Shown: positions 43,633 to 53,615, numbered from the stretch's first letter. The stretch is 64,000 bases of DNA from Mesorhizobium sp. BR1-1-16 (GCF_020165495.1 NZ_JAIUIE010000002.1:124001-188000); one strand, 5' to 3'. Numbers and translations are program-made. The notes: generated by a model not told the origin, from the sequence alone.

Positions 43633-44973
43633 TCAGCCGAAAGTCGCCTTGACGCGGGCGCGGCAGCGCCAGGCCAGCGTGATGCCGCGCGCCGACAGGA
43701 ACACCAGCAGCGCCAGCCAGAGCCCGTGCGCGCCGAGTGCCGGCTCGGCCCACCACCAGACGGCGAGATAGAGCCCGAGCGAGGCGAGCATCATGTTGCG
43801 CATATCGCGCGACCAGGTGGCACCGATGAACACGCCATCCATCTCGAAGGCGAGCACGCCGGCGATCGGTGTCAGTACCGCCCAAGGGAGGAATTCCCGC
43901 GCCGTGGCACGCACATCGGCATTCGCCGTCATGAAGTCGATCGCCAGCGGGCCGCCAAGCGCGAAGACCGCGGCGGCGAGGAACGCCAGCATATAGCCCC
44001 AGCCGAGCGTCAGCTTTACCGAGCGGACGAAGGCCGGACGATAGCGCGCTCCGACGGCACGGCCGGCATATTGCTCCGCCGCGGCTGCGAAGCCGTCGAG
44101 GAAATAGCCGCCGACCAGGAAGAAGTTCATCAGGATCGCATTCGCCGCCAGGATGACATCGCCCATCGTCGCCCCTCGCGAGGCAAAGAAGCCGAAGGCG
44201 AACAACAGCGCGAAGGAGCGGATCATGATGTCGCGGTTGACGGCGACCATCCGGATCAGCGCCGCGCGATCGAGAATGGTCGCCCGCGAAGGCCGCGCGG
44301 ATCGATCGAGGGAGGGCAGCACGATGAGGAGGCCAAGACAGGCGGTAATCGCCTCTCCGATCGTAGTGCCAAGGGCCGCGCCCGCCATGCCCCAGCCGAA
44401 TCCGAGCACGAACAGGACGGTCAGGGCGATGTTGGCACCGTTGAGGACGGTCTGCAGCATGAGGCCCGCGCCGGCCCGGCCAAGTCCGACCAGCCAACCC
44501 AGCAAGACGTAATTGGCGAGCGCGAACGGCGTCGAGAGAATGCGGATATCGTAATAGGTGGTCGTTGCCGCCTGCACGGCCGGACTGCCACCGAGCCCGA
44601 AAAGCGCCAAGGCGAGCAGCGGCCTGCCGAGCGCGATCACCGCAACGCCGATCACCCCCGCCAGCAGAAGGGCGCGGAGGAGCACTGCCTGTGTTTCGGT
44701 CCTGTTGCCCGCGCCGAAGGCTTGCGCCGTCAGGCCCGTCGTTCCGCTTCTGAGGAAATTGAAGGTCGCGAAGATGAAATCGAAGATGACGGCGCCGAGC
44801 GCCACGCCGCCGATCAGGGCCGCATCGCCGAGTCGGCCGATCACCGCCATGTCGGCGATGCCGAGCATGGGGGTCGAGAGATAGGCGAGAGTCATCGGCA
44901 CGGCGATTGCGAGAATGCCGCGATGCGTGACGGGAAAGGGGCGGATGGGCTGGGCGCTGGCTGCGTCGGACAT
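43633..44973 (-). CDS. MATE family efflux transporter (DinF-like)
   Basis: A 446-residue inner-membrane antiporter with twelve predicted helices. The N-terminal GILAIAVPMTLAYLSTPMLGIADMAVIGRLGD block and the LRSGTTGLTAQAFGAGNR block are typical of the DinF branch of MATE proteins. A repeat-related NAILMNFFLVGGYFLDGFAAAAEQYAGRAVGAR is in the second half. Exports drugs or metabolites with H+ or Na+; substrate unknown. Its 5' end overlaps possible upstream codons of the divergent deacetylase-family gene. Confidence 0.92.
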   Translation of the reverse strand: MSDAASAQPIRPFPVTHRGILAIAVPMTLAYLSTPMLGIADMAVIGRLGDAALIGGVALGAVIFDFIFATFNFLRSGTTGLTAQAFGAGNRTETQAVLLRALLLAGVIGVAVIALGRPLLALALFGLGGSPAVQAATTTYYDIRILSTPFALANYVLLGWLVGLGRAGAGLMLQTVLNGANIALTVLFVLGFGWGMAGAALGTTIGEAITACLGLLIVLPSLDRSARPSRATILDRAALIRMVAVNRDIMIRSFALLFAFGFFASRGATMGDVILAANAILMNFFLVGGYFLDGFAAAAEQYAGRAVGARYRPAFVRSVKLTLGWGYMLAFLAAAVFALGGPLAIDFMTANADVRATAREFLPWAVLTPIAGVLAFEMDGVFIGATWSRDMRNMMLASLGLYLAVWWWAEPALGAHGLWLALLVFLSARGITLAWRCRARVKATFG

Positions 44974-45067
44974 GACAGATTCGCTGGGAGAGACAGCCTT
45001 AGCCGTCCAGCAGGGAAACGTCGATGCCCAGCCTTCCTTCGTCTCGCTGGAGCGCTATTCTCCGCCC

Positions 45068-45970
45068 ATGCCTTTGCCGATTGTCCATCACCCAGCCTTC
45101 ACCGCCGAGATTCCTGCCGACCATCGGTTTCCGATGGGGAAGTATCGCCGTCTGGCCGAAATCCTTTCAGCCGAGGGATTGGTGCCGGGCGGCTTCGTCA
45201 CGCCGGAACCAGCCACGGCCGACGATCTCGCGCTCGCGCATGATCGCGCCTATGTCGATGCCGTCCTCGGCCTCACGGTGCCGAAGCCGATCGAGCGGGA
45301 GATCGGCCTGCCGATGAACGAGACCGTCGTCCGCCGCGCGGCGGCAGCGACTGGCGGTACGATCCTTGCCGCCCGGCTGGCGCTCGAGACCGGCCTGGCC
45401 TGCAATACGGCCGGTGGCAGCCATCATGCGCGCAGTGACCAGGGCGCGGGCTTCTGCACCTTCAACGATGTCGCGGTGGCGATCCGTGTCCTGCTTGCGG
45501 AGCGTCGCATTGCGACGGCGCTCGTCGTCGACTGCGACGTGCATCAGGGCGACGGAACGGCTGAGATCTTCGATGGGGAGGCCAATGTCACGACGCTGTC
45601 GCTGCACGCCGAGCGCAATTATCCGGTGCGCAAGCGCAGGTCATCGATCGATATCGGCTTGCCGGATGGCCTCGGCGACGCGGACTATCTCGCCGCGCTC
45701 AGCGGTGTGTTGCCCGGCCTTATCGACCGGCTGACACCCGACATCATCTTCTATAATGCCGGAGTCGACCCGCACCGTGACGACAGGCTCGGCCGCCTCT
45801 CGCTCAGCGATGCAGGGCTTCTCTCACGAGACAGGATGGTCATCGGGGCGGCGCGGGACCGCGGCATACCGCTTGCCGGCGTCATCGGCGGCGGCTATGG
45901 CGCCGATATCGACGCCATCGCGGTCCGCCACGCGCTGCTGCACAAGGCGGCGGCTGGCTTTGTCGACTGA
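45068..45970 (+). CDS. Histone deacetylase family protein (acetoin-utilisation/amidohydrolase type)
   Basis: A 300-residue zinc-dependent deacetylase-fold enzyme. Seen: HHPAFTAEIPADHRFPMGKY at the start, the paired catalytic histidines in GGSHHAR (about residue 119), the FCTFNDVAVA loop, the metal ligands in VDCDVHQGDGT (about 155), and YNAGVDPHRDDRLG-LSLS near the C-terminus. Probably deacetylates acetylpolyamines or other small amides. The ATG at 45068 is chosen as the first codon of the conserved domain. Upstream starts (44972) would overlap the MATE start and add an unconserved tail. Confidence 0.88.
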   Translation: MPLPIVHHPAFTAEIPADHRFPMGKYRRLAEILSAEGLVPGGFVTPEPATADDLALAHDRAYVDAVLGLTVPKPIEREIGLPMNETVVRRAAAATGGTILAARLALETGLACNTAGGSHHARSDQGAGFCTFNDVAVAIRVLLAERRIATALVVDCDVHQGDGTAEIFDGEANVTTLSLHAERNYPVRKRRSSIDIGLPDGLGDADYLAALSGVLPGLIDRLTPDIIFYNAGVDPHRDDRLGRLSLSDAGLLSRDRMVIGAARDRGIPLAGVIGGGYGADIDAIAVRHALLHKAAAGFVD

Positions 45971-45975
45971 CGCGG

Positions 45976-46239
45976 CTAGAGAAGGCGGCGAACCACCTTG
46001 GCCTGCTCTGCCTCGCCATCCGAGGCGGCAAGGCATTCAGGCGCGATATAGGGCCAGGATTGGACATCGCAGCCCTTGCGGCCGCCGACGCCGGCCCGCT
46101 CATAGCTGATCACGGACGTCGGATCACTGACGCCGCGGCCATGACCGGTCGCCTGCGTGCCATATGCCGTCACTGCGACGGCCACCAGCGTGGCTGTTGC
46201 AAGCACGCCTGCCAGACTGCGTCGATTGATGCTGATCAT
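45976..46239 (-). CDS. Small exported hypothetical protein
   Basis: An 87-residue protein with an N-terminal signal peptide (RRSLAGVLATATLVAVAVTAYG). A short mature part contains the Cys-spaced motif C-x-x-QSWPYIAPECL and basic C-terminal residues. The WPYI-P-CL pattern recurs in tiny periplasmic proteins of rhizobia, from memory. The ATG at 46239 begins the signal sequence; the SD is weak (GGGCGGG). Function unknown. Convergent with the deacetylase-family gene (5-nt gap). Confidence 0.6.
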   Translation of the reverse strand: MISINRRSLAGVLATATLVAVAVTAYGTQATGHGRGVSDPTSVISYERAGVGGRKGCDVQSWPYIAPECLAASDGEAEQAKVVRRLL

Positions 46240-46338
46240 CGTACAACCCGCCCTGCGACCGGCGGCCCCCTGCCATTCTCGTGACCATTCAACGCGGCAA
46301 CGCGTCGGCGGTTTCAATCACGCATGGCGATCTTTCGA

Positions 46339-46377
46339 TGTGACCGCCATCACGCGGCTTCTGTGACGCCTGACACA
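46339..46377. promoter_or_regulatory. Tandem CRP-like boxes upstream of the ssu operon
   Basis: TGTGA-N6-TCACG (46339-46354) and TGTGA-N6-ACACA (46362-46377) each differ from the CRP palindrome TGTGA-N6-TCACA at one position. They are spaced 23 nt apart, in the 324-nt gap 46240-46563. They could serve the ssu genes or the divergent small exported gene (about 100 nt away). Nothing else was recognised in this gap. Confidence 0.4.
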
Positions 46378-46563
46378 TGACCGCGGCCGATCTGCGCGCC
46401 TCGGCCGCTTCAAGCGGATTTTGTTTCCGCGACAGAGCGCTCCGGCAATAACGTCTTTCTTGATCAATTTAGTCGTGATGCGTTCAATGGCATGAGCCGG
46501 GCCGGTGAGGTAGCCGGCACATCAACCGACGCCGCCCGAGCGGCCAAAGCCGGAGACTCAGCC

Positions 46564-47535
46564 ATGACGATCACCCGTCGATCCTTCGGGCGCCTTGCCG
46601 GCACGGTGCTGGCCGGGGCCGCATTCGGAGTTGCCGCCCGTGCGCCGGCCGGTGCCGCCGAGGCGCTGTCCGTGCTGAAGATCGGCTACCAGAAGGCCGG
46701 TCTCCTGGCGATCGCCCGGCGCCAGCAGGCCTTCGAGAAGGCCTTTGCTCCCGAGGGGACATCTGTCACCTGGGTCGAGTTCGCGTCCGGTCCACCATTG
46801 CTGGAGGCGCTGAATGCCGGCGCCGTCGATATCGGCTGGACGGGCGACGCGCCGCCGATCTTCGCGCAGGCTGCCGGCGCTAACCTGGTCTATATCGCGG
46901 CGGCGCCATCCAATGGCAAAGGCGAGGCGATCATCGTCAAGGAGGGCGCGCCGATCGCCTCCGTCGCAGCGTTGAAGGGCCGCAGGATCGCCGTTACCAA
47001 AGGTTCCAGCGCGCATAATCTGACGGTCGCGGCGCTGGAGAAGGCCGGCATCGCCTTCGCTGATGTCACGCCGGTCTATCTGTCGCCCGCCGATGCCGCT
47101 GCGGCCTTCGCGAATGACAGCGTCGATGCCTGGGCGATCTGGGACCCGTTCCTGGCGCTGGCCGAGAGCCGCGCGCCCGTGCGCCAATTGACCACGACGG
47201 CGGACACGCTCGCGGTCAACACATACCTTCTCGCCAACAAGAGCTTCGCCGAAGCGCATCCGGCGGTGATCGGCGGCATCATCGCGGCGCTGGCCAAGAC
47301 AGCCGAGTGGGCGAATGCCAATCGCGGCGAGGTTGCCGAGGCCCTGTCCGAAATCACGGGTGTCCCGATCGGCCCCGAGACCGTTGCGGTCGATCGCGCC
47401 GTCTACGACATCCTGCCGCTCAGCGACGACATCATCGCCGGCCAGCAGGTGACGGCCGACCGCTTCCAGAAGCTCGGCCTGATCCCGAAGTCGATCACGG
47501 TCCGCGACATCGTCTGGTCGGCCCCGAAGGCCTGA
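46564..47535 (+). CDS. ssuA: Aliphatic sulfonate ABC transporter substrate-binding protein
   Basis: A 323-residue periplasmic receptor for alkanesulfonates. The N-terminus TRRSFGRLAGTVLAGAAFGVAARA is a Tat- or Sec-type signal, followed by the family blocks LKIGYQKAGLLAIARRQ, FASGPPLLEALNAGAVDIGWTGDAPPIFAQAAG, VTKGSSAHN and DAWAIWDPFLAL. The ATG at 46564 has GGAGA about 8 nt upstream; codons further upstream are not supported. First gene of an ssuA-D-C-B operon. Under sulfur limitation such operons are usually switched on by CysB/Cbl-type regulators. Confidence 0.93.
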   Translation: MTITRRSFGRLAGTVLAGAAFGVAARAPAGAAEALSVLKIGYQKAGLLAIARRQQAFEKAFAPEGTSVTWVEFASGPPLLEALNAGAVDIGWTGDAPPIFAQAAGANLVYIAAAPSNGKGEAIIVKEGAPIASVAALKGRRIAVTKGSSAHNLTVAALEKAGIAFADVTPVYLSPADAAAAFANDSVDAWAIWDPFLALAESRAPVRQLTTTADTLAVNTYLLANKSFAEAHPAVIGGIIAALAKTAEWANANRGEVAEALSEITGVPIGPETVAVDRAVYDILPLSDDIIAGQQVTADRFQKLGLIPKSITVRDIVWSAPKA

Positions 47536-47562
47536 CCGCCCCTGAACGCCGGAGACACATGC

Positions 47563-48723
47563 ATGGCCGCCGCAGATCCGCTCAACTTCTTCTGGTTCAT
47601 CCCGACGCATGGCGATGGGGCCTATCTAGGCTCGGAGACGCAGCAGCGTCCGCCCGAATTCGCCTATTTCAAGGAAATCGCCCAAGCCGTCGATCGCCTG
47701 GGCTTCGGCGGCGTCCTGCTCCCCACCGGTCAGGCCTGCGAAGACAGCTGGATCACTGCGGCGGGGCTCGCCACCGTCACCGAACGGCTGAAGTTCCTCG
47801 TTGCCCTCCGGCCCGGCGTGGTCTCGCCGAGCTTTGCGGCGCGCCAGACAGCGGCGCTCGATCGCCTTTCCAACGGGCGATTGCTCCTCAACGTCGTCGT
47901 CGGCGGCAATCCGGCGGAGCTCGCCGGCGACGGCGTCTTCCTGCCGCATGACGAGCGCTATGAGCAGGCGAGCGAATTCCTCGAGATCTGGTCGCGGCTC
48001 TTGGCGGGCGAGACGGTCGACTTTGCCGGCAAGCATTATCGCGTCGAGAAGGCCCGGCTCGATTTCCCGCCGGTGCAGTCGCCACGGCCGCCGCTGTATT
48101 TCGGCGGGTCGTCGGATGCCGGCCAGGATCTCGCGGCGGCCTCGACGGAGCTGTACCTGACCTGGGGCGAGCCCCCGGCCGGCGTTGCCGAGAAGATCGC
48201 GGGGGCGCGGGCAAGGGCTGAGGCGCGGGGCCGCAAGCTACGGTTCGGCATCCGCCTGCATTTCATCGTGCGGGAAACCGAGGAGGAGGCCTGGCGCGCC
48301 GCCGATCGACTCATCAGCCGGATTTCCGACGCGCAGATCGAGGCGGCGCAGGTCCGTTTCACCAAGGACATGGATTCCGTCGGCCAGCGGCGCATGGCTG
48401 CCCTGCATGGTGGTCGCCGCGACAGGCTGGTCGTGTCGCCCAATCTCTGGGCGGGGGTTGGCCTGGTGCGGGGCGGCGCCGGCACCGCACTGGTGGGTAC
48501 GCCGGAGCAGATTGCCGAGCGGCTTGCCGAATATCAGGCGCTCGGCATCGATACGGTCATCGGCTCGGGCTACCCGCATCTGGAAGAAGCCTATCGTGTC
48601 GCCGAACTGCTGTTCCCGGTGCTCGGCATCGACCGGTCGGGCGTCAGGCGGCTTCGCGCGAGCGTCGCTAACGAGTTCTCGGTCGGCAATGCCGCGCCGC
48701 GTCTCGTGGCTGCGGCGTCCTGA
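47563..48723 (+). CDS. ssuD: FMNH2-dependent alkanesulfonate monooxygenase
   Basis: A 386-residue flavin monooxygenase of the luciferase-like (LLM) family that releases sulfite from alkanesulfonates using FMNH2 and O2. Family blocks: [12 protein letters not shown] at the start, [47 protein letters not shown], and LYFGGSS. Lengths in this enzyme are about 380. It requires a separate FMN reductase (SsuE), whose gene is not present in this window. It follows ssuA by 27 nt. Confidence 0.93.
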   Translation: MAAADPLNFFWFIPTHGDGAYLGSETQQRPPEFAYFKEIAQAVDRLGFGGVLLPTGQACEDSWITAAGLATVTERLKFLVALRPGVVSPSFAARQTAALDRLSNGRLLLNVVVGGNPAELAGDGVFLPHDERYEQASEFLEIWSRLLAGETVDFAGKHYRVEKARLDFPPVQSPRPPLYFGGSSDAGQDLAAASTELYLTWGEPPAGVAEKIAGARARAEARGRKLRFGIRLHFIVRETEEEAWRAADRLISRISDAQIEAAQVRFTKDMDSVGQRRMAALHGGRRDRLVVSPNLWAGVGLVRGGAGTALVGTPEQIAERLAEYQALGIDTVIGSGYPHLEEAYRVAELLFPVLGIDRSGVRRLRASVANEFSVGNAAPRLVAAAS

Positions 48724-48730
48724 TCCCGCG

Positions 48731-49495
48731 ATGACGCGCGCTCGCGGCCTCATCGGCTGGATCCTGCCAGCCGCGCTCGTGCTGGGCTGGGAGGCGCTCT
48801 CCCGGCTCGGCGTGATCCCGGCGAATATCCTGCCGGCGCCGACGGCGGTTGCGGCCGCGCTGTGGCGCGTTGCCGTTTCGGGGGAACTGGCGCGCAATAT
48901 GGGCGTCAGCGCCTGGCGGGCCGGCATCGGGTTTCTCATTGGCGGCGCGATCGGCTTTGCCTTCGGGCTCGCCAATGGCCTGTCGCGCTTTTCCGAAGAG
49001 TTCACCGACACGACGCTGCAGATGGTGCGCAACGTGCCCCATCTCGCGCTGATCCCGCTGGTCATCCTGTGGTTCGGCATCGGCGAACAGGCGAAGCTGT
49101 TCCTTGTCGCGCTCGGCGTGTTCTTCCCGATCTACATCAACACGCTGCACGGCATCCGCAGCGTCGATCCGCAGCTCGTCGAGATGGGCAGGACCTATGG
49201 CATGAACGGCTTCGAACTCTTCGGCCAGGTCATCCTGCCGGGCGCGCTGCCGTCAATCTTCGTCGGGCTGCGCTTCGGCCTCGGCATCATGTGGCTGACG
49301 CTGATCGTCGCCGAGACAATCTCCGCCTCGTCCGGCATCGGCTACATGGCGATGCAGGCGCGCGAATTCATGATGACAGACGTCGTCGTGCTGTCGATCC
49401 TCATCTATGCGCTGCTCGGCAAGCTCGCCGATACGGTGGCGCGCGCACTGGAAAGGCGGACACTCGCCTGGAACCCCGCCTTCGAGGGAGTTTGA
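48731..49495 (+). CDS. ssuC: Aliphatic sulfonate ABC transporter permease
   Basis: A 254-residue inner-membrane permease with about six helices. The EAA loop is visible as EMGRTYGMNGFELFGQVILPGALPSIFVGLR (about residues 155-185). LPAPTAVAAALWR near the N-terminus and VRNVPHLALIPLVILWFGIGEQAK are typical of nitrate/sulfonate/taurine permeases. It starts 7 nt after ssuD and the ATPase gene follows 3 nt after its stop. Confidence 0.93.
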   Translation: MTRARGLIGWILPAALVLGWEALSRLGVIPANILPAPTAVAAALWRVAVSGELARNMGVSAWRAGIGFLIGGAIGFAFGLANGLSRFSEEFTDTTLQMVRNVPHLALIPLVILWFGIGEQAKLFLVALGVFFPIYINTLHGIRSVDPQLVEMGRTYGMNGFELFGQVILPGALPSIFVGLRFGLGIMWLTLIVAETISASSGIGYMAMQAREFMMTDVVVLSILIYALLGKLADTVARALERRTLAWNPAFEGV

Positions 49496-49498
49496 CCG

Positions 49499-50350
49499 AT
49501 GTTCACCGATGCCCTCGCGATGATCGAGACGGCGGCGCGCTTCGTTCCGCCGGATGATCTGAGGCGCGATCCACCTGTTCCTTTCGAGGTTCTGGGCGAT
49601 CATCTGGCCCCGCAGTCCCGTGGCGCGCGCCTTTCCGTCTCGAAGCTCGCCAAGCGCTTTGGCGAGACGCCGGTGCTGGACGGCATCGATCTCAATATCG
49701 CACCGGGATCATTCGTCGCCATCGTCGGCAAGAGCGGCTGCGGCAAGAGCACGCTGCTGCGGCTGATCCTCGGACTGGAAACGCCGACCTCCGGCCGCAT
49801 CGATCTGCCAGCGGGCGCGGCGGCACGGTTCGTGTTCCAGGAACCACGCCTGCTGCCCTGGGCGAAAGTCGTCGACAATGTCTCGGTCGGGCTCGGCAGG
49901 ACCGGCTCGAGGGCGGCGCGGCGGGCAGAGGCGGCAAGGGCGCTTGCCGATGTTGGCCTCGATGGGCGTGGCGATGCCTGGCCCTCGGTGCTCTCAGGCG
50001 GACAGAAGCAGCGCGTCGCACTGGCGCGTGCCCTCGTCAGCCGGCCGCGCCTGCTCGCGCTCGATGAACCCCTCGGGGCGCTCGATGCGCTGACCCGCAT
50101 TTCGATGCAGGGCCTTGTCGAGCGGGTCTGGCGCGATCAGCGCTTCACCGCTCTCCTGGTGACTCATGACGTCTCGGAGGCGATTGCGCTCGCCGATCGT
50201 GTCATCCTCGTCGATGGCGGTCGCATCGCGCTCGATATCGACGTCGATCTGCCGCGGCCGCGCCGGCGCGGCACGCCGGCTTTCGCGGCGCTCGAGAAGC
50301 GTGTGCTCGATGCGCTGTTCGGCGGCTTCGAGGGCGGCGACGCCATCTGA
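49499..50350 (+). CDS. ssuB: Aliphatic sulfonate ABC transporter ATP-binding protein
   Basis: A 283-residue ATPase. Walker A is GKSGCGKST (about residues 78-86), a Q-loop follows in FQEPRLLPW, signature is LSGGQKQR, Walker B is [12 protein letters not shown], and the H-loop is VTHDVSEA. The N-terminal 40 residues before the conserved [11 protein letters not shown] are longer than usual and may be unnecessary if translation starts later (ATG at 49520). GAGGGAG precedes the ATG at 49499. Last gene of the ssu operon. Confidence 0.92.
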   Translation: MFTDALAMIETAARFVPPDDLRRDPPVPFEVLGDHLAPQSRGARLSVSKLAKRFGETPVLDGIDLNIAPGSFVAIVGKSGCGKSTLLRLILGLETPTSGRIDLPAGAAARFVFQEPRLLPWAKVVDNVSVGLGRTGSRAARRAEAARALADVGLDGRGDAWPSVLSGGQKQRVALARALVSRPRLLALDEPLGALDALTRISMQGLVERVWRDQRFTALLVTHDVSEAIALADRVILVDGGRIALDIDVDLPRPRRRGTPAFAALEKRVLDALFGGFEGGDAI

Positions 50351-50412
50351 CAGCCAGCGGGCGCACCTGAGACAGCACGCCGCGTGCAAGTTTTCGCCTG
50401 ATCGTCTATGGC

Positions 50413-50431
50413 TCCTGCACGGGCTGCAGGA
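50413..50431 (+). promoter_or_regulatory. Hairpin covering the ribosome-binding site of the transaldolase-family gene
   Basis: Perfect 7-bp stem TCCTGCA/TGCAGGA with a 5-nt loop. The AGGA SD (50428-50431) lies inside the 3' arm, so the hairpin could block translation until melted. Seen as sequence only. Confidence 0.35.
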
Positions 50432-50436
50432 TCAAA

Positions 50437-51120
50437 ATGATGATGGCGGACGACAATCGTGGACGGCTGAGGCTCTTCCTCGACACGGCTGAGAAGTCGG
50501 CGTGGCGCGAATGGCTGCCGACCGGCATTTTCTACGGCGTAACCACCAATCCCTCGCTCCTCGCCGCCGCCAGTATTCCCTGTAACCTCGCGGTGTTCCC
50601 GGCGCTTGTCGACGCGGCCTTCAGCCTTGGCGCGAACGAGATGCAGATCCAGACATTCGGCCGCACGGCCGACGCTCTGGAGCGCAATGGCCGCGCCATT
50701 GCGGCCCTCGATCCGCGCATCGTCGTGAAGGTGCCGGTCACCTTCGATGGCGCCGTCGCGGCGATGCGGCTGAAGGCAGACGGCATCCGGGTCACCGTCA
50801 CAGCCGTCTATGCAGCACATCAGGCGCTGACCGCCACCGCGCTCGGCGCGGATTATGTCGCTCCCTATTTCGGCCGGATGAACGATGCAGACCGTGACGG
50901 CGAGGGCGAGATCGTCGCCATGCGCGACTTGGTGGCGAAGTCCGGCAGCGCGACGCGCATTCTCGTCGCCAGCCTCCGCTCGGCCGATGATCTGGCACGC
51001 CTCGCCGCGCGCGGTCTCGACACGTTCACCATCAGTCCCAAGGTGGCGGGCCTGCTGTTCGCGGACCCGCTGACGCAAGCAGCAGCGGAAGCATTCGAGG
51101 CGGCTGCCGAAGCCGACTGA
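50437..51120 (+). CDS. Transaldolase family protein (fructose-6-phosphate aldolase-like)
   Basis: A 227-residue TIM-barrel class I aldolase of the small transaldolase/FSA group. Seen: FLDTAEKSAWREWLPTGIFYGVTTNPSLLA at the N-terminus, the Schiff-base Lys98 in VVKVPVT, TVTAVYAAHQALTATALGADYVAPYFGRM, and ILVASLRSADDLARLAARGLDTFTISPKV. Full-length transaldolases are over 310 residues, so this is the short form that typically cleaves F6P or related phosphates. Three ATGs in a row (50437, 50440, 50443) leave the exact start open. The phosphoketolase gene follows after 119 nt. Confidence 0.87.
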   Translation: MMMADDNRGRLRLFLDTAEKSAWREWLPTGIFYGVTTNPSLLAAASIPCNLAVFPALVDAAFSLGANEMQIQTFGRTADALERNGRAIAALDPRIVVKVPVTFDGAVAAMRLKADGIRVTVTAVYAAHQALTATALGADYVAPYFGRMNDADRDGEGEIVAMRDLVAKSGSATRILVASLRSADDLARLAARGLDTFTISPKVAGLLFADPLTQAAAEAFEAAAEAD

Positions 51121-51143
51121 GCCCCCCCGGCCGCGGCTATCCC

Positions 51144-51157
51144 TTGATCGGGATCAA
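51144..51157. promoter_or_regulatory. Perfect FNR/FixK box upstream of phosphoketolase
   Basis: TTGATCGGGATCAA, an exact match to the FNR/FixK palindrome TTGAT-N4-ATCAA (and to the rhizobial form TTGATC-N2-GATCAA). It lies 83-96 nt before the phosphoketolase start codon. The position suits activation under low oxygen. Confidence 0.7.
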
Positions 51158-51239
51158 GGCCCGGTGCACCCTTGCCCTGCATAAGAGCCGTCGGCCGACA
51201 GAGGCCGGCCGGCTTCGGCCGACGTGACAGGAGGCGAGC

Positions 51240-53615
51240 ATGGCAGAAAACGGTCCGCTGAATGCCGAGGAGCTCGACCTGCTCCACCGCTATTGGAAGG
51301 CGGCTAACTTTCTCTCCGTCGGCCAGATCTACCTGCTCGACAATCCGCTGCTGCGCGAGCCCCTGACCAACGCGCATATCAAGCCGCGACTGCTTGGCCA
51401 TTGGGGCACGACGCCCGGCCTCAATTTCATCTATGCCCATCTGAACCGCGTCATTCGCGCCCGCGACCTCGACATGATCTATGTCTGCGGCCCCGGGCAC
51501 GGCGGGCCGGGCATGGTCGCCAACACCTATCTCGAGGGTTCCTACAGCGAGATCTATCCCGATATCAGTCGCGATCTTGGCGGCCTTCGGAAGCTGGTGC
51601 GCCAGTTCTCGTTCCCCGGCGGCATTCCCAGCCACGCGTCTGCCGATACGCCCGGCTCGATCCATGAAGGCGGCGAACTCGGCTATGCGCTGGTGCATGC
51701 CTTCGGCGCGGCGTTCGACAATCCCGATCTCATCGTCGCCTGCGTCGTCGGCGACGGCGAGGCGGAGACGGGGCCGCTCGCCGCGTCCTGGCACTCGAAC
51801 AAGTTTCTCAATCCGAAGCGCGACGGCGCGGTGCTGCCGATCCTGCATCTGAACGGCTACAAGATCGCCAATCCGACGGTGCTCGGGCGGATGAGCGACG
51901 AGGACCTTACCCATCTTTTCACCGGCTTCGGCTACGAGCCCTTCTTCGTCGAAGGCCACGAGCCGGAACGCATGCACCAGGCCATGGCCGGCACGCTCGA
52001 CACGATCATCGCACGCATCGGCGCGATCCGGGCGGCGGCCCGGTCGGGCGGCGGGCCGGCGCTGATGCCCCGCTGGCCGATGATCATCCTGCGCTCGCCG
52101 AAGGGCTGGACCGGTCCCAAGGAGGTCGACGGCAAGAAGGTTGAGGGTTTCTGGCGCGCCCATCAGGTTCCGATCGCCAATGTCCGCAACAATGCCGGTC
52201 ATCTCGCGCTGCTCGATGCGTGGATGCGCTCCTATGAGCCGGATGATCTCTTCGACGCGCAGGGTCGGCTCATGCCCGAGCTTCAGGCATTGGTGCCGGT
52301 CGGCGCACGCCGCATGGGCGCCAACCCGCATGCCAATGGCGGCTTGCTGAAGCGCGAACTGAAGCTGCCGGATTTCCATAGATACGCGGTTGCCGTTCCA
52401 GCGCCTGGCGCCGTGAGCGCCGAAGCGACCCGCGTCATGGGCAATTTCCTGAGCGAGGTCTTCGCGCTCAATGCGGAGACGCAGAATTTCCGTCTCATGG
52501 GCCCCGATGAGACGGCTTCCAACCGTCTCGATGGCGTCTTCGCCACCACCGATCGCGTGTGGATGGAGGAAATCGAGAGCTATGACGATCACTTGGCCGA
52601 GGATGGCCGCGTCATGGAGGTGCTATCGGAGCATCTCTGCCAGGGCTGGCTGGAGGGTTATCTGCTCACCGGCCGGCACGGCTTCTTCTCCTGCTACGAG
52701 GCCTTCATCCACATCGTCGATTCGATGTTCAACCAGCATGCGAAATGGCTGAAGGTGTCGCGCGGCCTGCCGTGGCGGCGACCGATCGCCTCGCTCAACT
52801 ACCTGCTGACTTCGCATGTCTGGCGGCAGGATCACAACGGCTTCAGCCATCAGGACCCAGGCTTCGTCGATCTCGTCGCCAACAAGAAGGCCGACATCGT
52901 CCGCATCTATTTCCCGCCCGATGCCAACACGCTGCTCTGGACGACCGACCATTGCCTCCGAACGTATGACCGCATCAACGTCATCGTCGCCGGCAAGCAG
53001 CCCGCGCCGCAATGGCTGACGATGGAAGAGGCTGTGCCGCATTGCGAGGCCGGTATCGGCATCTGGACCTTTGCCGGCACGGAGCGCGGCGGCGAGGAGC
53101 CCGATGTGGTGATGGCCTGCGCCGGCGATGTGCCAACGCTGGAGACGCTGGCAGCGGTCGACCTGCTGCGGACGGCGCTGCCCGAATTGCGGATCCGCGT
53201 CGTCAATGTCGTCGACCTGATGACGCTGCAGTCCAACGAGCAGCATCCGCATGGCATCACCGACCGGCAGTTCGACACGATCTTCACCAAGGACAAGCCG
53301 GTGATCTTCGCCTATCACGGCTATCCGCAGCTCATCCACCGCCTGACCTATCGCCGTGCCAATCATGCCCGCCTGCATGTGCGCGGCTTCATCGAGGAGG
53401 GCACGACGACGACGCCCTTCGACATGACGGTGATGAACGAACTCGACCGCTTTCATCTCTCCATATCGGCGATTGAGCGTGTTCCGGGCCTCGCGGTCGG
53501 CGCGGCCCCGGTCATCCAGCGCTTCCGCGACAAGCTGATCGAACATGGCCGCTATGTTCGGGAGCATGGCGAGGACATGCCCGAAATCGCCAACTGGAGC
53601 TGGCCGTCACGCTGA
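51240..53615 (+). CDS. xfp: Phosphoketolase (xylulose-5-P/fructose-6-P)
   Basis: A 791-residue TPP enzyme that cleaves X5P or F6P with phosphate to acetyl phosphate plus GAP or E4P. Seen: [10 protein letters not shown] at the N-terminus, [23 protein letters not shown], the TPP motif [19 protein letters not shown] (about residue 173), SHQDPGFVD, and the C-terminal [17 protein letters not shown]. Length is standard. SD AGGAGG lies about 7 nt before the ATG. An exact FNR/FixK box lies in the leader. With the preceding aldolase-family gene it may form a microoxic sugar-phosphate route to acetyl phosphate; that link is inferred. Confidence 0.95.
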   Translation: MAENGPLNAEELDLLHRYWKAANFLSVGQIYLLDNPLLREPLTNAHIKPRLLGHWGTTPGLNFIYAHLNRVIRARDLDMIYVCGPGHGGPGMVANTYLEGSYSEIYPDISRDLGGLRKLVRQFSFPGGIPSHASADTPGSIHEGGELGYALVHAFGAAFDNPDLIVACVVGDGEAETGPLAASWHSNKFLNPKRDGAVLPILHLNGYKIANPTVLGRMSDEDLTHLFTGFGYEPFFVEGHEPERMHQAMAGTLDTIIARIGAIRAAARSGGGPALMPRWPMIILRSPKGWTGPKEVDGKKVEGFWRAHQVPIANVRNNAGHLALLDAWMRSYEPDDLFDAQGRLMPELQALVPVGARRMGANPHANGGLLKRELKLPDFHRYAVAVPAPGAVSAEATRVMGNFLSEVFALNAETQNFRLMGPDETASNRLDGVFATTDRVWMEEIESYDDHLAEDGRVMEVLSEHLCQGWLEGYLLTGRHGFFSCYEAFIHIVDSMFNQHAKWLKVSRGLPWRRPIASLNYLLTSHVWRQDHNGFSHQDPGFVDLVANKKADIVRIYFPPDANTLLWTTDHCLRTYDRINVIVAGKQPAPQWLTMEEAVPHCEAGIGIWTFAGTERGGEEPDVVMACAGDVPTLETLAAVDLLRTALPELRIRVVNVVDLMTLQSNEQHPHGITDRQFDTIFTKDKPVIFAYHGYPQLIHRLTYRRANHARLHVRGFIEEGTTTTPFDMTVMNELDRFHLSISAIERVPGLAVGAAPVIQRFRDKLIEHGRYVREHGEDMPEIANWSWPSR

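Noticed and set aside
43510-45243. A 577-codon plus-strand open frame opposite the MATE gene
   Set aside because: The MATE family blocks and membrane helices are on the minus strand; the plus frame is highly charged low-complexity translation.
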